DNA from: Saprospiraceae bacterium
GTDB lineage: Bacteria > Bacteroidota > Bacteroidia > Chitinophagales > Saprospiraceae
Direction of reading: 5' to 3'
Length of the DNA: 64,000 nt
Assembly: GCA_016708265.1 (NCBI GenBank)
Contig: JADJGA010000004.1
Location: 537,332 to 601,331 of the forward strand
The notes below the pieces were generated by a model that was given only the letters and a program-made list of their open reading frames with translations, was not told where the DNA came from and did not search any database. The translations under genes and the position numbers were made by a program. This document shows, piece by piece, positions 40,901-50,935 of this stretch. The number at the start of each line of letters is the position of its first letter. The stretch's first letter is position 1.

Positions 40901-42499
40901 GATCCATATCACCATCCGCTACTTTAAACTGAACCAGTATACTTTGTGCGGCTTCATCATGAGTAACTGTTAATTCATCAGGAGTTGTAGGTCCTCCGGC
41001 ACATGAATAACCAGGAGCCAGTGGATCAATTGTTGCATTTTGCAGGTAAGGAACAAAGGAAACTTTACCTGAAATCGTTGGGAGGATAGTTGCATAAATT
41101 TCTGTTCCCCACCAGTTGCAGGTTGCAGCAACAGGGGTGGTCTAGTTTACTTGATCACCTATTAACATACCATAGGCTGTATTTGCAGATATATTGTTTC
41201 CGCTTATTGTATTATTAAGAGATTGATACCATATTCCAAGCTGCCAGCTCGGATCAATTTTAAATCCATTGGCATTTCCAGTTACTGTATTACCGGTAAT
41301 TGTATTGTCTGATGAACCTAGCAGGCGAATACCTGTATTAAATGCACTTACTGTATTGTCAGTAATGATTTGAGAACCTGACCTCCAAAGGTTGATACCT
41401 GCACCTACTACACCGCTACCTGTAATCTGATTGGCATTGGTAATCTGATTGTTGATACATAGTTGACCAACAAAAATACCATCTCTCATACTGCTAATGA
41501 TATTGCCTTTAATAAAATTACCAGTTGATCCATTGGCTATTGGACCTCCAAAAGCCGAGAGGTTATCCAGTGCTAAAGCATCCAGTCCGTTTGCTGATAT
41601 GGTGTTCAGGTTGACAGTATTTCCATTTGTGGCAATCAAAACTATACCATAATAAGTATTGTTGTTCACATTATTGGAAGTTACAAAATTGCCGGATCCC
41701 ATTTGAATGCCAATTCCATTTTGAATTGTTTAAAACGCTATTGTTTTGAACTGTACATCCGCTTACATTGACTAACATCATCCCTGCATTAGTTGGGGCT
41801 ATACCTGAATTTTGAACAGTAAATCCTTCGAATGTTACATTAATGGATGTAATAGTGACAACATCACCAGTATTACTTCCGTGGATAACCGGTGTTGCAC
41901 CTAACGAATTTTTCAGAATAAGACCAGCTTTGTTGATGACAAACATTTTCATAATAAGTTCCATTATCCACTGTAATTGTATTACCTGTACCCGCATCAT
42001 CGATAGCATCCTGAATCCTGCAGTAATGTCTGTCGGGATTGTAGGTTGTATTATGCACCACACCAGCTCCACATGCAGTCAACACTACATCATTGCCATC
42101 ACCACCGGCATAATTAATTGAGAATACGTACCCGCCGGATGATACAGTTTTGGCCTGGGCAAATTGTCCGCTGACAGCATCGGTGCCGTCATTACTAATT
42201 ATAATAAACTGTGCTCCTGATACGGGAGTGTATCCGGAAAGAAGAATTAAATTCAGAGACCCTCCAAGGGTAACTGTACCTGTAACCTGTACCTGATCGT
42301 ATCCTGTACAAGGTGTAGTGCCAGCAAGTTCAATATCAAGAGTACCAGTATTATTGAAACTTCCATTAATATAGGTACAACCGACCTCGGTATAACCAGT
42401 CACTGAGGTTCCTAAAAGAACTACGAATACCATCAAAAGTACTGTCAAAAATGATATACCTTTGTTTTGGCTTTTTTGAAAAGTAGGAATATTCTTCAT
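13903..42499 (-). CDS. Giant (~9.5k-residue) beta-helix / HYR / lectin-like surface protein, frame broken 4 times
   Basis: The start at 42499 gives a signal peptide (LTVLLMVFVVLLG) and an N-terminal domain paralogous to that of the 11546 gene. Modules in order: parallel beta-helix units (YPTIQAAIDAASPNDVITVC ... CNWWG) alternating with SprB-like repeats to about 31.1 kb; five 80-residue HYR units; HYR domains; five 93-residue HYR units; another beta-helix block (about 24.5-26.9 kb); HYR domains hosting LamG and jelly-roll-like inserts; DUF5011-like Ig domains; six 166-residue repeats; a CARDB/DUF11-like end. The frame is broken by an extra A (41941-41943), an extra T (41719-41722), an in-frame TAG (41142-41144) and a missing base near 34237. 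Correcting the three indels leaves a length divisible by three, about 9,531 residues. No T9SS sorting domain is visible. Role: probably cell-surface adhesion or gliding; ligand unknown. Confidence 0.8.
15291..15999 (-). other. Lectin-like domain nested in a HYR domain (copy 2)
   Basis: Within the giant protein, a module of about 230 residues (FQGFENPSWVSG ... VDVYFDLGDPKVANSTYGWD ... WYRMEWVFRNDGGILAVDC ... NRYMWFTFVAADKLAIDNT) is inserted between the first and last strands of a HYR domain (CPSDITVPNDLG ... then GTTPVTITATDACG). A second copy is at 19923-20640. The fold looks like a beta-sandwich of the glucanase/lectin type; the function is unassigned. Confidence 0.6.
16578..19565 (-). repeat. 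Six tandem 498-bp (166-aa) repeats
   Basis: Six units of exactly 498 bp; boundaries at the recurring GGGGCTGAGTTCA block (17075, 17573, 18071, 18569, 19067). Encoded motifs: VTLQTNTTGVSPWT, GYEMCIDPLIPFHYLDI, LKQNVLNGFKLDQ, WLAYWSAKGVVSGAGGWQG, TDYQLIDGLTYQMGGGL, GDYPEWNYKYTG and SAEGCISSFFDVFME. Each has two conserved Cys. I do not recognise this domain family. Units differ by scattered synonymous changes, so they are older than the 84-aa and 480-bp duplications. Confidence 0.93.
21880..22455 (-). other. LamG-like (concanavalin-fold) domain nested in a HYR domain
   Basis: Encodes VAYWPLDGNFNDVSSNGHHA ... LSAWVYVTDH ... WHHIAMVDGVGVYIDGELKS ... GTVDEIKYYNRALSPAEVEQL, a clear LamG/laminin-G-3 pattern. 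It interrupts a HYR domain: the upstream half (FSQIPAPDPAVVIDEADNCP) and the downstream half (RIIRKYKVTDGCGNSTVV) lie on either side. Confidence 0.75.
23270..23945 (-). other. Jelly-roll-like domain nested in a HYR domain
   Basis: About 220 residues (YYIDRYPPNGFSVVNYLGGE ... QSLAIDLYIPSDWETTGRRM ... WYTISIRLVGNTFIYQVGD ... YDIYWYNFKTKGV) split a HYR domain between its first strand (CTELTALPQPKQIVIADNQ) and its DNCSDVSITY segment. The WYTISIRL and VEFTSDGG patterns suggest a lectin-type sandwich; the exact family is not recognised. Confidence 0.55.
27074..28468 (-). repeat. Five tandem 279-bp (93-aa) HYR repeats
   Basis: Unit boundaries fall at about 27074, 27353, 27632, 27911 and 28190. Units encode STNATICTYTATGAEFDPV, KTDNCGITTQ, LNGGAAV, WTVGDAAGNSSSCTFTVTV. 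The three units between 27632 and 28468 are almost identical in DNA, a sign of recent expansion. Confidence 0.9.
29581..30780 (-). repeat. Five 240-bp (80-aa) HYR-like repeats including an exact 480-bp duplication
   Basis: The block CATCGTAAAGTCACTACGCT recurs at 29581, 29821, 30061, 30301, 30541 and 30781. Bases 29581-30060 and 30061-30540 appear identical, including the alternating single-base variants TGTGGCTACC/TGTAGCTACC. The last event was therefore duplication of a two-unit block. Encoded motifs: MPANPAVVTVACYADIAALL, VTDNCGT, LTPTGPV, YTWTYTDCELNTHTWV. Confidence 0.93.
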
Positions 42500-42687
42500 T
42501 GTAAAGTTTTTTATAATTATATTTTTTAAATTTTGTCTATTCGATTTTCTAATTGAATCTGTCTGATAATATTTCTTTAAAAATGTTTATATATCATTGA
42601 TATATAAGTAAATACTTCATCCTCAAATTGAGATATTTTTAACCGCGTTTTTTCATTAATAAAACTAATCAGTTAATTTTGATTTTC

Positions 42688-42830
42688 AGATCATTCGTGA
42701 AAGATTTTGTCATGATTTTTGCTTTTTAAGGCAAAAATCCCGCCAAAATCAGACATTATTTTCTTTTTTTCCACGGATTTACATCCGTGGATACCAATAT
42801 TTCACCCCTACGGGGTCAACTTCAATTTTT
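42688..42830. repeat. Interspersed repeat B, copy 1
   Basis: About 140 bp closely matching 56765-56895 in direct orientation. It contains the palindromes CACGGAT...ATCCGTG and CCCCTACGGGG. Copies differ in homopolymer length and in short substitutions. Confidence 0.8.
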
Positions 42831-42896
42831 AAATAACTTCATTAAATTATTTATATCATTCGTACATTTTTCAATTCAGTTGGTCAGGTCCGGTTT

Positions 42897-42942
42897 AGTT
42901 TGCAACTGTATTTTTTTTTTGACGAAAGTACAGTTGCAAACT
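42897..42942. repeat. Repeat hairpin C, copy 1 (14-bp stem)
   Basis: AGTTTGCAACTGTA (42897-42910) and TACAGTTGCAAACT (42929-42942) form a perfect stem with an 18-nt loop. The related copy at 56300-56340 has a different stem sequence with pairing preserved. Confidence 0.75.
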
Positions 42943-43116
42943 TTTATACAGACATGGACCTCAAACATCTGTGAAAAAACTGATATCGTTTTGCTGCAGC
43001 TTTATGCAGTATTTTATTTTGTAATATATCAAGTTTCACAAGCTTGTGTATGATAGCATTTGTTACTTTTTCGTAAATATAAAATTTTATTTGGACAATT
43101 TATCATTTTTTAAAAA

Positions 43117-46100
43117 TTAATTATTACCCGGCTTAACAGTGCCAAGGTTAATAAATGAACCATTGAATGTACCGGTTCCCTGATATACTCCCGTAGCTGT
43201 ATTTGTAAATTGCATTGTCGCAGTGATAATACCATTGTTGGTAATAGTACCGCTGTTGGTAACATTATGATTAATATTAACTGTGACTCCTGCGGGTATA
43301 GGTACAGGAGGCACACAACCACCCTGCCATATAGCCGGATCTGAAAACACACCACCGGCTATAGTAGTATATGTTAAACCGGTTATATTGTCCACAATAC
43401 CATCGCAGTTATCATCTATATTGTTGCATATCTCAGTCGCACCTGGTTTTATAGCAGCATTGCCGTCGTTGCAGTCTGTATTATTTATACTATATCCTGA
43501 TGGAGTTGCAACTCCATAACATACGGTCTGCGCACTTCCAGCTCCATAGCTGTCTCCATCTCCGTCAACATAAAATGAGCCAGTCCTCCATTTAGTACCA
43601 TCGGCCGGTGCACAGTCGGTATTATTTAAAACATAACCAAATGGCTGAGTACATGCTGACTGTGATACTGCCGGATTTCCATAATTATCTCCATCGCTGT
43701 CCTGATACCAGGTTTGTGAAGTCACAACTGTTATATTAACAACTGCAGTTGTAAATCCGCAAGCATTGGTTGCAGTGACAGTATAATCTGTTGCAGGTGA
43801 AGCAAATAAAGGTGTGCCTGTTATATCTCCATTAACTGTATTTAAATTAAGACCTGATGGTAATGCAGGCAAAATTGCATAAGTGAAAGGTAAAGTCCCA
43901 CTAACACTAGGATAATTTGGAGAAATTGGTACATTCAGGCAATATACAGCAGGGTTTTCACCATACGTGGGGAGACCATAAACGAGTCCTGAAGGAGCAA
44001 AACATCTTTCTGCAAGCTGAAAATCACAGAATGCAGTTTCATTAGCCATGCCGGTATAATTAATGGCATTTACCCACATTTGAGGATATGTCCAAGATCC
44101 AGAAGAATATTTTCCACAATTAAATTTATTTACATCGACGCCAGGATCCACTTCACCAGCGATAGGAGGATCATTAAAATAAAGTTTGAAATCATATTTA
44201 TTGAACACTATACCATCATTGGTAACCTTCCAGTATCTGTTAAGAGTTTTATTCAGTGTGAGTGCTGAAGTTGCAATTTCAGGATGATCAACCTGGAAAA
44301 CATTGACTGTAAGATTTCCCGGAGTGCTAACACCATTGATATAAAATTCTGCAGGATTATAGCTGCCGGATGCAAGGCCTCCAACCTCAAATAGTTTTGT
44401 AGGATTTCCACCAGGAATGTATTTCTGCAGGTTGCCGTACACCCATCCGTTTGTACGTGCTACACTGCCGGTCGAAGTGATTATCACCTTGTTTGTACCG
44501 GTACTTATAATTCCATTGGTGAGCGTAAGGGTTTGTGCAACAGTAATGTTGTTGTTCAGCACCAGGTTGCCTGATGATTTATTTAAATTGAGATAGTCAA
44601 AGGTTGTTGCACCGGTGATGGTTTGATCTGTGCTTCCTGTGAAGTAGACAGTCCTGTTATTTGGATTTAACGTACCTGTTTTTGTCCAGTTGCGTTTGAC
44701 AGCGAGGTCCCCACCTACCTGATTACCAAGCGAAAGTGTACCTCTTATAAATATATCTTTTACTGTTAGTAATCCTACACCCGGATTTGGGCTGCCATAA
44801 CCCATATCCAGTGTTGAACCGGTTTCAATTAAAAGACTTTCGGTAATTGTCTGAGGTGCAGTGTTACCAGTGCCAGGATAATTAAGCGTAGTATTATTCT
44901 CCACCCGGACATGAGCAGGAGCTGTTGATTTCCATTCATCTCCTCTTCCATAAGTGCCTCCGGTATAGTATTGAAGTAAAGAAGCAATACCATAGACAGG
45001 AGAACCAGTTAAATAACCACCTGAGTTGATTCTGCACCCTCCAATTAAGGTAAGTTTATTGGCATTTAGTACACCTGAAGAAATCCAGAAATCGCCCCTG
45101 TATACTCCTTGAAACATTCATCGTTATTCCACCTGCACCATTTACAAAAACATTTGTAGGTACATTTACAGAAGGCCAGTAAGCATCACCATTAACATCA
45201 TAGGGTCCGCTGGTATTTTCGAATATCAATCTGCTTCCCGGTCTGTATATAAATGCATTACCGGTAGCCCAGCCTCCCTGATTGATCTGGAAGTAGCCGT
45301 CAATTGTCATGGTGCCTGAATTTGTGAAAGTAGCATTTGTTGCTAAATTTCCCACAGCATTAACCGTAGTAGTGCTGCATGAGCTTCTTGTAACGGGAAC
45401 ATCAGCTGTTACTGTATGCCCTGCTGCTATTATGACATTGTCTATTTCAGCAGGCACCACTCCCCCAACCCATGTTGAAGTAGCAGTCCAGTTGCCTGTT
45501 TGGGCTGAAGTGATAGTCAATTGTTCATTTATATTGCCGTCGCAGTCATTGTCCACTCCGTCGCATACTTCGATTGCTCCAGGTTTGATTGAGGAATTGC
45601 CGTCATCACAGTCACCGCTAACAGCAGCATAACCTGATGGCAGGCTGCATGCCTGGATTGGTGACGATGCAAGACCATATCCATCACCGTCAGCATCTAA
45701 ATAATATGTCGTAGTCACTCCTTCATCTATAGTCCCGTCACAATCATTGTCCACTCCATCGCATACTTCAACTGTTGGTGGTTTAGGGCCGGTAAAAGTG
45801 GCATTGTTTGCCGGCATGTAATATACATTGCTAACGATACCATTCGTACCTACTGTAGCCTGCAGTGTGGTAGCCGGAGTGAAATCATCACATTCGTAAT
45901 ACCCGGCCAGGCTGGAATAATTGGGGTGACAAAATGCAATAGTATTTTGGTACCATGCTGTAATGGTTGCTGCAGAGAGCGCAGTATTCCATATTCTGAC
46001 TTCGTCAATTTTCCCTACAAAATACCTATCAGGGGCTTCATTCGCCCTGCCGATTCCCAAAGGCCTATTGTTGGTGGCAATACTTCCGGAAATGTTCTCT

Positions 46101-49100
46101 TCTTTTTTCAACACTCCATTTACATAAATAGACATTTTTGTACCAGTACTTACAGCAGCGATATGCTGCCATGTGTTTAATGAAAGTGGCGGGGTACTTG
46201 TGGTTAGTACTTTTAAATTCGAGCCATCACCATAAACAAATTTTATATGTCCTTCACTACCCCCATCATTACCCACAGCAAGGAAATAGCCCGATTGTGA
46301 AGACTCTTGAATTTTACTTATAATCTGACCCTGGTGCGGATATTGCCACTGTGTAGGATATATCCATGCCTCAAGGGATATAGGACCAGTAATGTCAAAT
46401 GTCCCATCATCAGTTATCTCAGCATAGGTGTTGACTGAACCAAAGCCTGCAAGTGTATTGTTTGGTGTGCATCCTTCATCTGTACTGCCATCGCAGTCAT
46501 TGTCAACTCCGTCACATACTTCTGTAGCTGCGGGGTTAATTGCTGCATTTGTATCATTACAGTCGTTATTATTTGATGATTCAGAGTCTGCGATATCACA
46601 TGTTCCATCTGGAGGTGTTACTGTAACATTAGATCCATATCCATCCTTATCAGCATCAACATAACAAACTATTGTATTTATATTGAATGTATGAGTATTG
46701 TTCGGATTTTGTATATTTCCTGCTGCATCTGCAGCATCTGATATCAATATTGTATGTGTCACAAATGTATTTGGAGGTATGCTATAATCAAAGCAGTATG
46801 TTTTCTGATCAGAATCACTACAGTCATATACAAACTGGCTGTTGATCGGAGGATTGACAGATATGGCAGGTGTGGAAACATCCTCTATGAATGAAACCCT
46901 GATCGTCTTTGTTGGCATATCTGCAACATAGAATGTTTTACCATCAGAATCAACATTTGTTACTGTCGGCTTTGTCTTATCTATCACTAAATTTGGTGCC
47001 ATAGCTGGTGATAAACCGCTATCATTTCCTGCAGCATCGGTTTGCATTGCAGTTATGATATATGTACCTTCATCTATTGCAACGGATGGGGTAAATGTGC
47101 CTGAACTAAAACCTAATGGGATACTTATTGTACCCAAAGTTATTCCATTTCCATAAACAGTTACGGTACTGCCAGATTCTACTGAAGCAATATCAAAAGT
47201 TGGTGTATCATCATCTGTTATATTATCCGTGCCGGAAATACCTGAATCGCTGGCAGCTGCAAATCAGGAGCATTTGGTGCTGCCGGTGCAGTCTTATCAA
47301 TAAGAACATTTGCAGATTTTACCGATTCTACATTTCCATAAGTCAATGGAGCGTATCCGGGACCAAAACTGCTGTTGTCCACGCTTAAGTACCTGACATA
47401 ATTACTACCTTCGGCAGATACGACCGTAGATGTACCCGCAATATTTGGTGAACAGGTGTTTGTCTGATCAATACAATAATATGTGGCCTGAATACCACAA
47501 TCTCCAATGTCTACCGGTGTCAATGTTACAGTAACATTTGTTTTTTGCCATGTTGCCGGTGCATTATCTGTAGTAGAGGGAGCTAACTGATCATTTTCAT
47601 CAATACTGCCGTCGCAGTCATTATCGACTCCGTCACATACTTCTGTGGCTGCGGGAGTGATAGTAACACTCACACTGCCTTCAGCGCCCCAGCAACCTGC
47701 AGCACTCCTGGAACGGAAATAATAGGTTCCGGAAACATTTACAATTTCTGATGTTGAAGCTGTCGTAGTGCTTGTTCCGCCTGATGTAGTACCCTGGAAA
47801 TAAATAGTACCACCGGTACCTCCACTGGCTGTAATTGTAGCACTGCCACAGAAGGTGCCTGCTCCGCTGACAATTGTTGCAGCGGGTAAAGGATTTTCCG
47901 TCACCGCCTGGCTCGCTGAAGCCGTACATCCATTAATGTCAACCGTGACTGTATAAGTACCCGCAGTGTTCACTGACAGGCTATTGCTGGTGCCCAAACA
48001 GGTACCAAATTTCATCACCGTGGTTAGGCCAGCATTATAACCATCATCACTATAAGCCACATAAGGGGTGTTGCCGTTAAAGGCTAAACTTTGATAATTG
48101 GAATAGGCGGAGGAGAAACCTGCGCTGCCAACCGTTTCCCATGCTGTGCCGTTAAATTTCATCACCGAGGTTTTGTAGCTGTTTCCTCTGTCACGATAAG
48201 CCACATACGGGGTGCTGCCATTAAAGGCTAAACTTTGATATTCGGCAACCCCGGCAGAGAAACCTGCGCTGCCAACCGTTTCCCATGCTGTGCCATTGAA
48301 TTTCTTCACTGTTGTTTTGGAGCCGTTTGCCCAGTCACTAAAAGCTACATACGGAGTGCTGCCATCAAAGGCTAAACTTTGATAATAGGAATCGAAGCCG
48401 GTGAAACCCGGGCTGCCCACTGATTCCCATGCCGTGCCGGTGAATTTCATCACCGTGGTTTTGTAGCCGATTATTCCGTCACTATAAGCCACATACGGGG
48501 TGCTACCGTTAAAGGCTAATCTTTGATAAATGGCCTGCCCGGCTGAGAAGCCTGCGCTGCCTACGTTTACCCAGTTCGTGCCATTGAATTTCATCACCGT
48601 GGTTTTGGAGCCGTTTCCTCCGTCACTATAAGCCACATACGGGGTGCTGCCGTTAAAGGCTAAACTTTGAAAATAGGTATCCCCCGCAGAGAAACCTGCG
48701 ATGCCCACCAGTACCCATGCCGTGCCATTGAATTTCATCACCGTGGTTTTGTAGTCGTTTTGTACGTCCTGATAAGCCACATACGGGGTGCTGCCGTTAA
48801 AAGCTAAACTTTGATATTGAGCTAATCCGGCAGAGAAACCTGCATTGCCCACCAGTACCCATGCCGTGCCATCGAATTTCATCACAGTGGTTTTTTGGTC
48901 ATTTTGCCAGTCCATATAAGCCACATACGGAGTGCTGCCATTAAAGGCTAAACTTTGATATTGGGCATACCCGGCAGAGAAACCTGCGCCGCCTACCGGA
49001 TTCCAGGTGCTTGGTGGGGCTGTGTTGCTGGTCCAGCAGTAGCTTGCTCCTGCTTGCGGGTCTATGCTGAGGGTTGTGTTTTCACCCGGGCAGAAGGATG

Positions 49101-50380
49101 CAGTGCCCGAAATAACGGGGATGGCAGGAGTTACCAGTTGTGCATCGATGCTGAACGTAACAGATGCCACTGAAGTACAGATGCCATTATCAGCTGTGAC
49201 TGTATAACTTGAACCGGCGGTCATGTCGCTGATCACTCCCGCCTGCACCCGCTGATGGGCCAGTTGGACTAAACGTATAGGTGTTTCCTGCATTGTAATT
49301 CGTGATGGTAGCCGTGCCCGCTGCATTACACGTAGCTGCTGTCACATCCACCGTCGGAGTGGCAGGAGTAGTCAGCTGCGCATCGATGCTGAACGTAACA
49401 GATGCCACTGAAGTACAGATGCCATTATCAGCTGTTACTGTATAACTTGTACCGGCGGTCATGTCGCTGATCACTCCGCCTGCACCCGCTGATGGGCCAG
49501 TTGGACTAAACGTATAGGTGTTTCCTGCATTGTAATTCGTGATGGTAGCCGTGCCCGCTGCATTACACGTAGCTGCTGTCACATCCACCGTCGGAGTGGC
49601 AGGAGTAGTCAGCTGCGCATCGATGCTGAACGTAGCAGATGCCTCTGAAGTACAGCTGCCATTATCAGCTGTTACTGTATAACTTGTACCAGCGGTCATG
49701 TCGCTGATAACTCCACCTGCACCAGCTGTAGGTCCGATTGGAGTAAACGCATAGGTATTTCCTGCATCGTAATTCGTGATGGTAGCCGTGCCCGCTGCTT
49801 TACATGTAGCTGCTGTCACATCCACCGTCGGAGTGGCAGGAGTAGTACAAATACCCGGCACAGTCGTCAGGGTTTGTATGGCACTGTGGCAACCGGTCAC
49901 GTCATCCACACATGCATAATAGATCGTCATAGGTGTGGTCTGGTTATATGTTGGTGCTGTCGTTGTCGGATCTGATCCTGAATTATCACTATAATAAGTC
50001 AGTGTTGTTCCTAGTTCGCATGCTGTGGAGACAGTGAAAGATCCACCGCTTAGCGTACATCCTGACTGACATGTGCTCTCCGTGGTGGTGATCAAAGGTG
50101 CAGATGGAATTGGATAAACTGTGACGGTCACAGTTGCTGTATTATCTATAGTACAAGGTGTAATTGCTGCCTGTGTATAGGTGTACGGACCTGCACCATC
50201 AGGAGTTGGTGACCATACTCCGCCTGTAGCAGGTGAACCCGTTAAAGCACCAAATAATAATGCTTCTGTTAATGTGGTATAAAAACAAATCGCCAATGTG
50301 CCATCGCTTCCTGCGCTTGGTGGTGGAGCTTGTCCATCTACGACCACCGGTAAAGATACCGAACTTCCGCAGTCGCCTGT
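43117..50380 (-). pseudogene. C-terminal fragment of a giant surface protein gene split by the erm cassette
   Basis: Continues the gene that starts at 55153. From the junction it reads TGDCGSSVSLPVVVDGQ, then Ig/PKD-like repeats (ATCNAAGTATITNYNAGNTY units), a seven-repeat propeller-like block, DNDCDG metal-binding motifs of the MopE type (EVCDGVDNDCDG, several copies), an Ig-like domain (TDDDTPTFDIASVESGSTVT), a LamG domain (ISLEAWIYP ... WQHIAAVSTGTKMSIYVNGV ... GKIDEVRIWNTAL) and a repeat-rich beta region duplicated from the N-terminal fragment. It ends at FINLGTVKPGNN with no visible sorting domain. One-base indels at about 49239 (+C), 47260 (-C) and 45097 (+C) shift the frame. Because the cassette separates it from the signal peptide and start, it is unlikely to be expressed as an exported protein. 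Confidence 0.8.
47990..49010 (-). repeat. Seven ~48-residue repeats, probable seven-bladed beta-propeller
   Basis: Seven copies of the pattern GFSAGxxxYQSLAFNGSTPYVAYxDxxNxxKTTVMKFNGTAWxxVGxA lie end to end (the motif blocks YQSLAFNGSTPYVAY and TTVMKFNGTAW recur each time). Seven units with one four-strand-like pattern each suit a closed seven-bladed propeller. The family is not identified. Confidence 0.75.
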
Positions 50381-50507
50381 CGGATGGCGGTATGGTTAGT
50401 TGCCGATTTCGAAGCACTTTCCTGTCAAGTTACAACTACTTTTGATACGGGCTGTGCCGCTCGAATACGCACTGCACCGGCAATTAACTATACCGCGTGT
50501 TGTGCGT
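50381..50507 (+). repeat. attC-like recombination site (left part of the cassette)
   Basis: Inner arms GCGGTATGGTTAGTTGCCG (50387-50405) and CGGCAATTAACTATACCGC (50478-50496) pair over all 19 positions, two of them G-T wobbles. Outside lies GTTGTGCGT (50499-50507), complementary to ACGCACAAC at the other cassette end (52817-52825). Spacers are GGATG and GT. The central loop of about 72 nt has a secondary stem TTCGAAGC (50408-50415) / GCTCGAA (50459-50465) with one bulged base. The arms match integron R boxes RYYYAAC/GTTRRRY at all but one position each. The gene orientation relative to the site is reversed, or the other strand was used. Confidence 0.6.
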
Positions 50508-50534
50508 TCGGCTTTTATTTATTTCATTTTCTTA

Positions 50535-50564
50535 TTGTAAATTGAAGCAAAGTTACTAATTTTG
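50535..50564 (+). promoter_or_regulatory. Consensus Bacteroidota promoter, original erm promoter
   Basis: TTG at 50535-50537, a 19-bp gap and TAATTTTG at 50557-50564 fit the Bacteroidota -33 TTG / -7 TAnnTTTG consensus exactly. The predicted start near 50570 lies 22 nt before the short leader ORF. It reads toward erm and is inside the cassette. Confidence 0.65.
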
Positions 50565-50591
50565 CATTCAATTATTTAGATTTTTTTCATT

Positions 50592-50624
50592 ATGTATTAC
50601 AGCAGACCTTGGACGACTATCTAA
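50592..50624 (+). CDS. Possible leader peptide MYYSRPWTTI upstream of erm
   Basis: A 10-codon ORF (ATG at 50592, TAA at 50622) lies just after the cassette promoter. Inducible erm genes often have such leader peptides, where drug-stalled ribosomes open the erm start. Here the leader RNA offers competing pairings: ATAGAC (about 50629) with GTCTAT (about 50678); AGACAGT (about 50631) with ACTGTCT (about 50745). Before the IS insertion the leader stop was about 177 nt from the erm start. Attenuation is inference from position and length; I cannot name a known leader of this sequence. Confidence 0.4.
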   Translation: MYYSRPWTTI

Positions 50625-50832
50625 GTGATAGACAGTCCCAAATAAAATTCCCATAATCTTTTTGGCAAGACAAACAGTCTATGCTTTAGTGTGTCGTCAT
50701 TTTTAATGAAGGCATTTCTTTGTCATAGTTGCTCTGTCAGGTAATACTGTCTTTCACATCGCTACGATTTGAATTCAAGTATTCACCTGTAAGAAGTCAT
50801 AATTGTCAAGTTTCACAACGTTGTTGATGGTT

Positions 50833-50891
50833 CTTCCATTCCTTTTGGCTCAGTGAAGGCGTAGCCGAAACTGAGCCAAAAGGAATGGAAG
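50833..50891 (+). promoter_or_regulatory. 21-bp perfect hairpin in the IS, upstream of the transposase
   Basis: The arm starting CTTCCATTCCTTTTGGC (50833-50853) is perfectly complementary to 50871-50891, with a 17-nt loop containing GGC-GTA-GCC. It lies 45 bp before the transposase start. Such structures in IS leaders can block translation of incoming read-through transcripts or stop transcription; that role is inferred. Confidence 0.6.
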
Positions 50892-50935
50892 GTAAATAAA
50901 TTGATTATTTTTGTTTCACCACAAATAAAAATAAT

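Larger units (their letters stand above)
42500..43116. other. Intergenic gap carrying two interspersed repeats
   Basis: No gene is seen. Bases 42688-42830 match 56765-56895 (shared blocks AAAGATTTTGTCATGATTT, CACGGATTTACATCCGTGG, ATTTCACCCCTACGGGGT; the second block is itself a CACGGAT/ATCCGTG hairpin). Bases 42890-43035 match 56285-56425 and carry the covarying hairpin listed separately. These copies flank the third giant gene. Confidence 0.75.

Noticed and set aside
41142..41144. Stop-codon reassignment (TAG as sense codon)
   Set aside because: A single TAG in one gene, with no other in-frame TAG in conserved genes of the window, is better explained by error or mutation.
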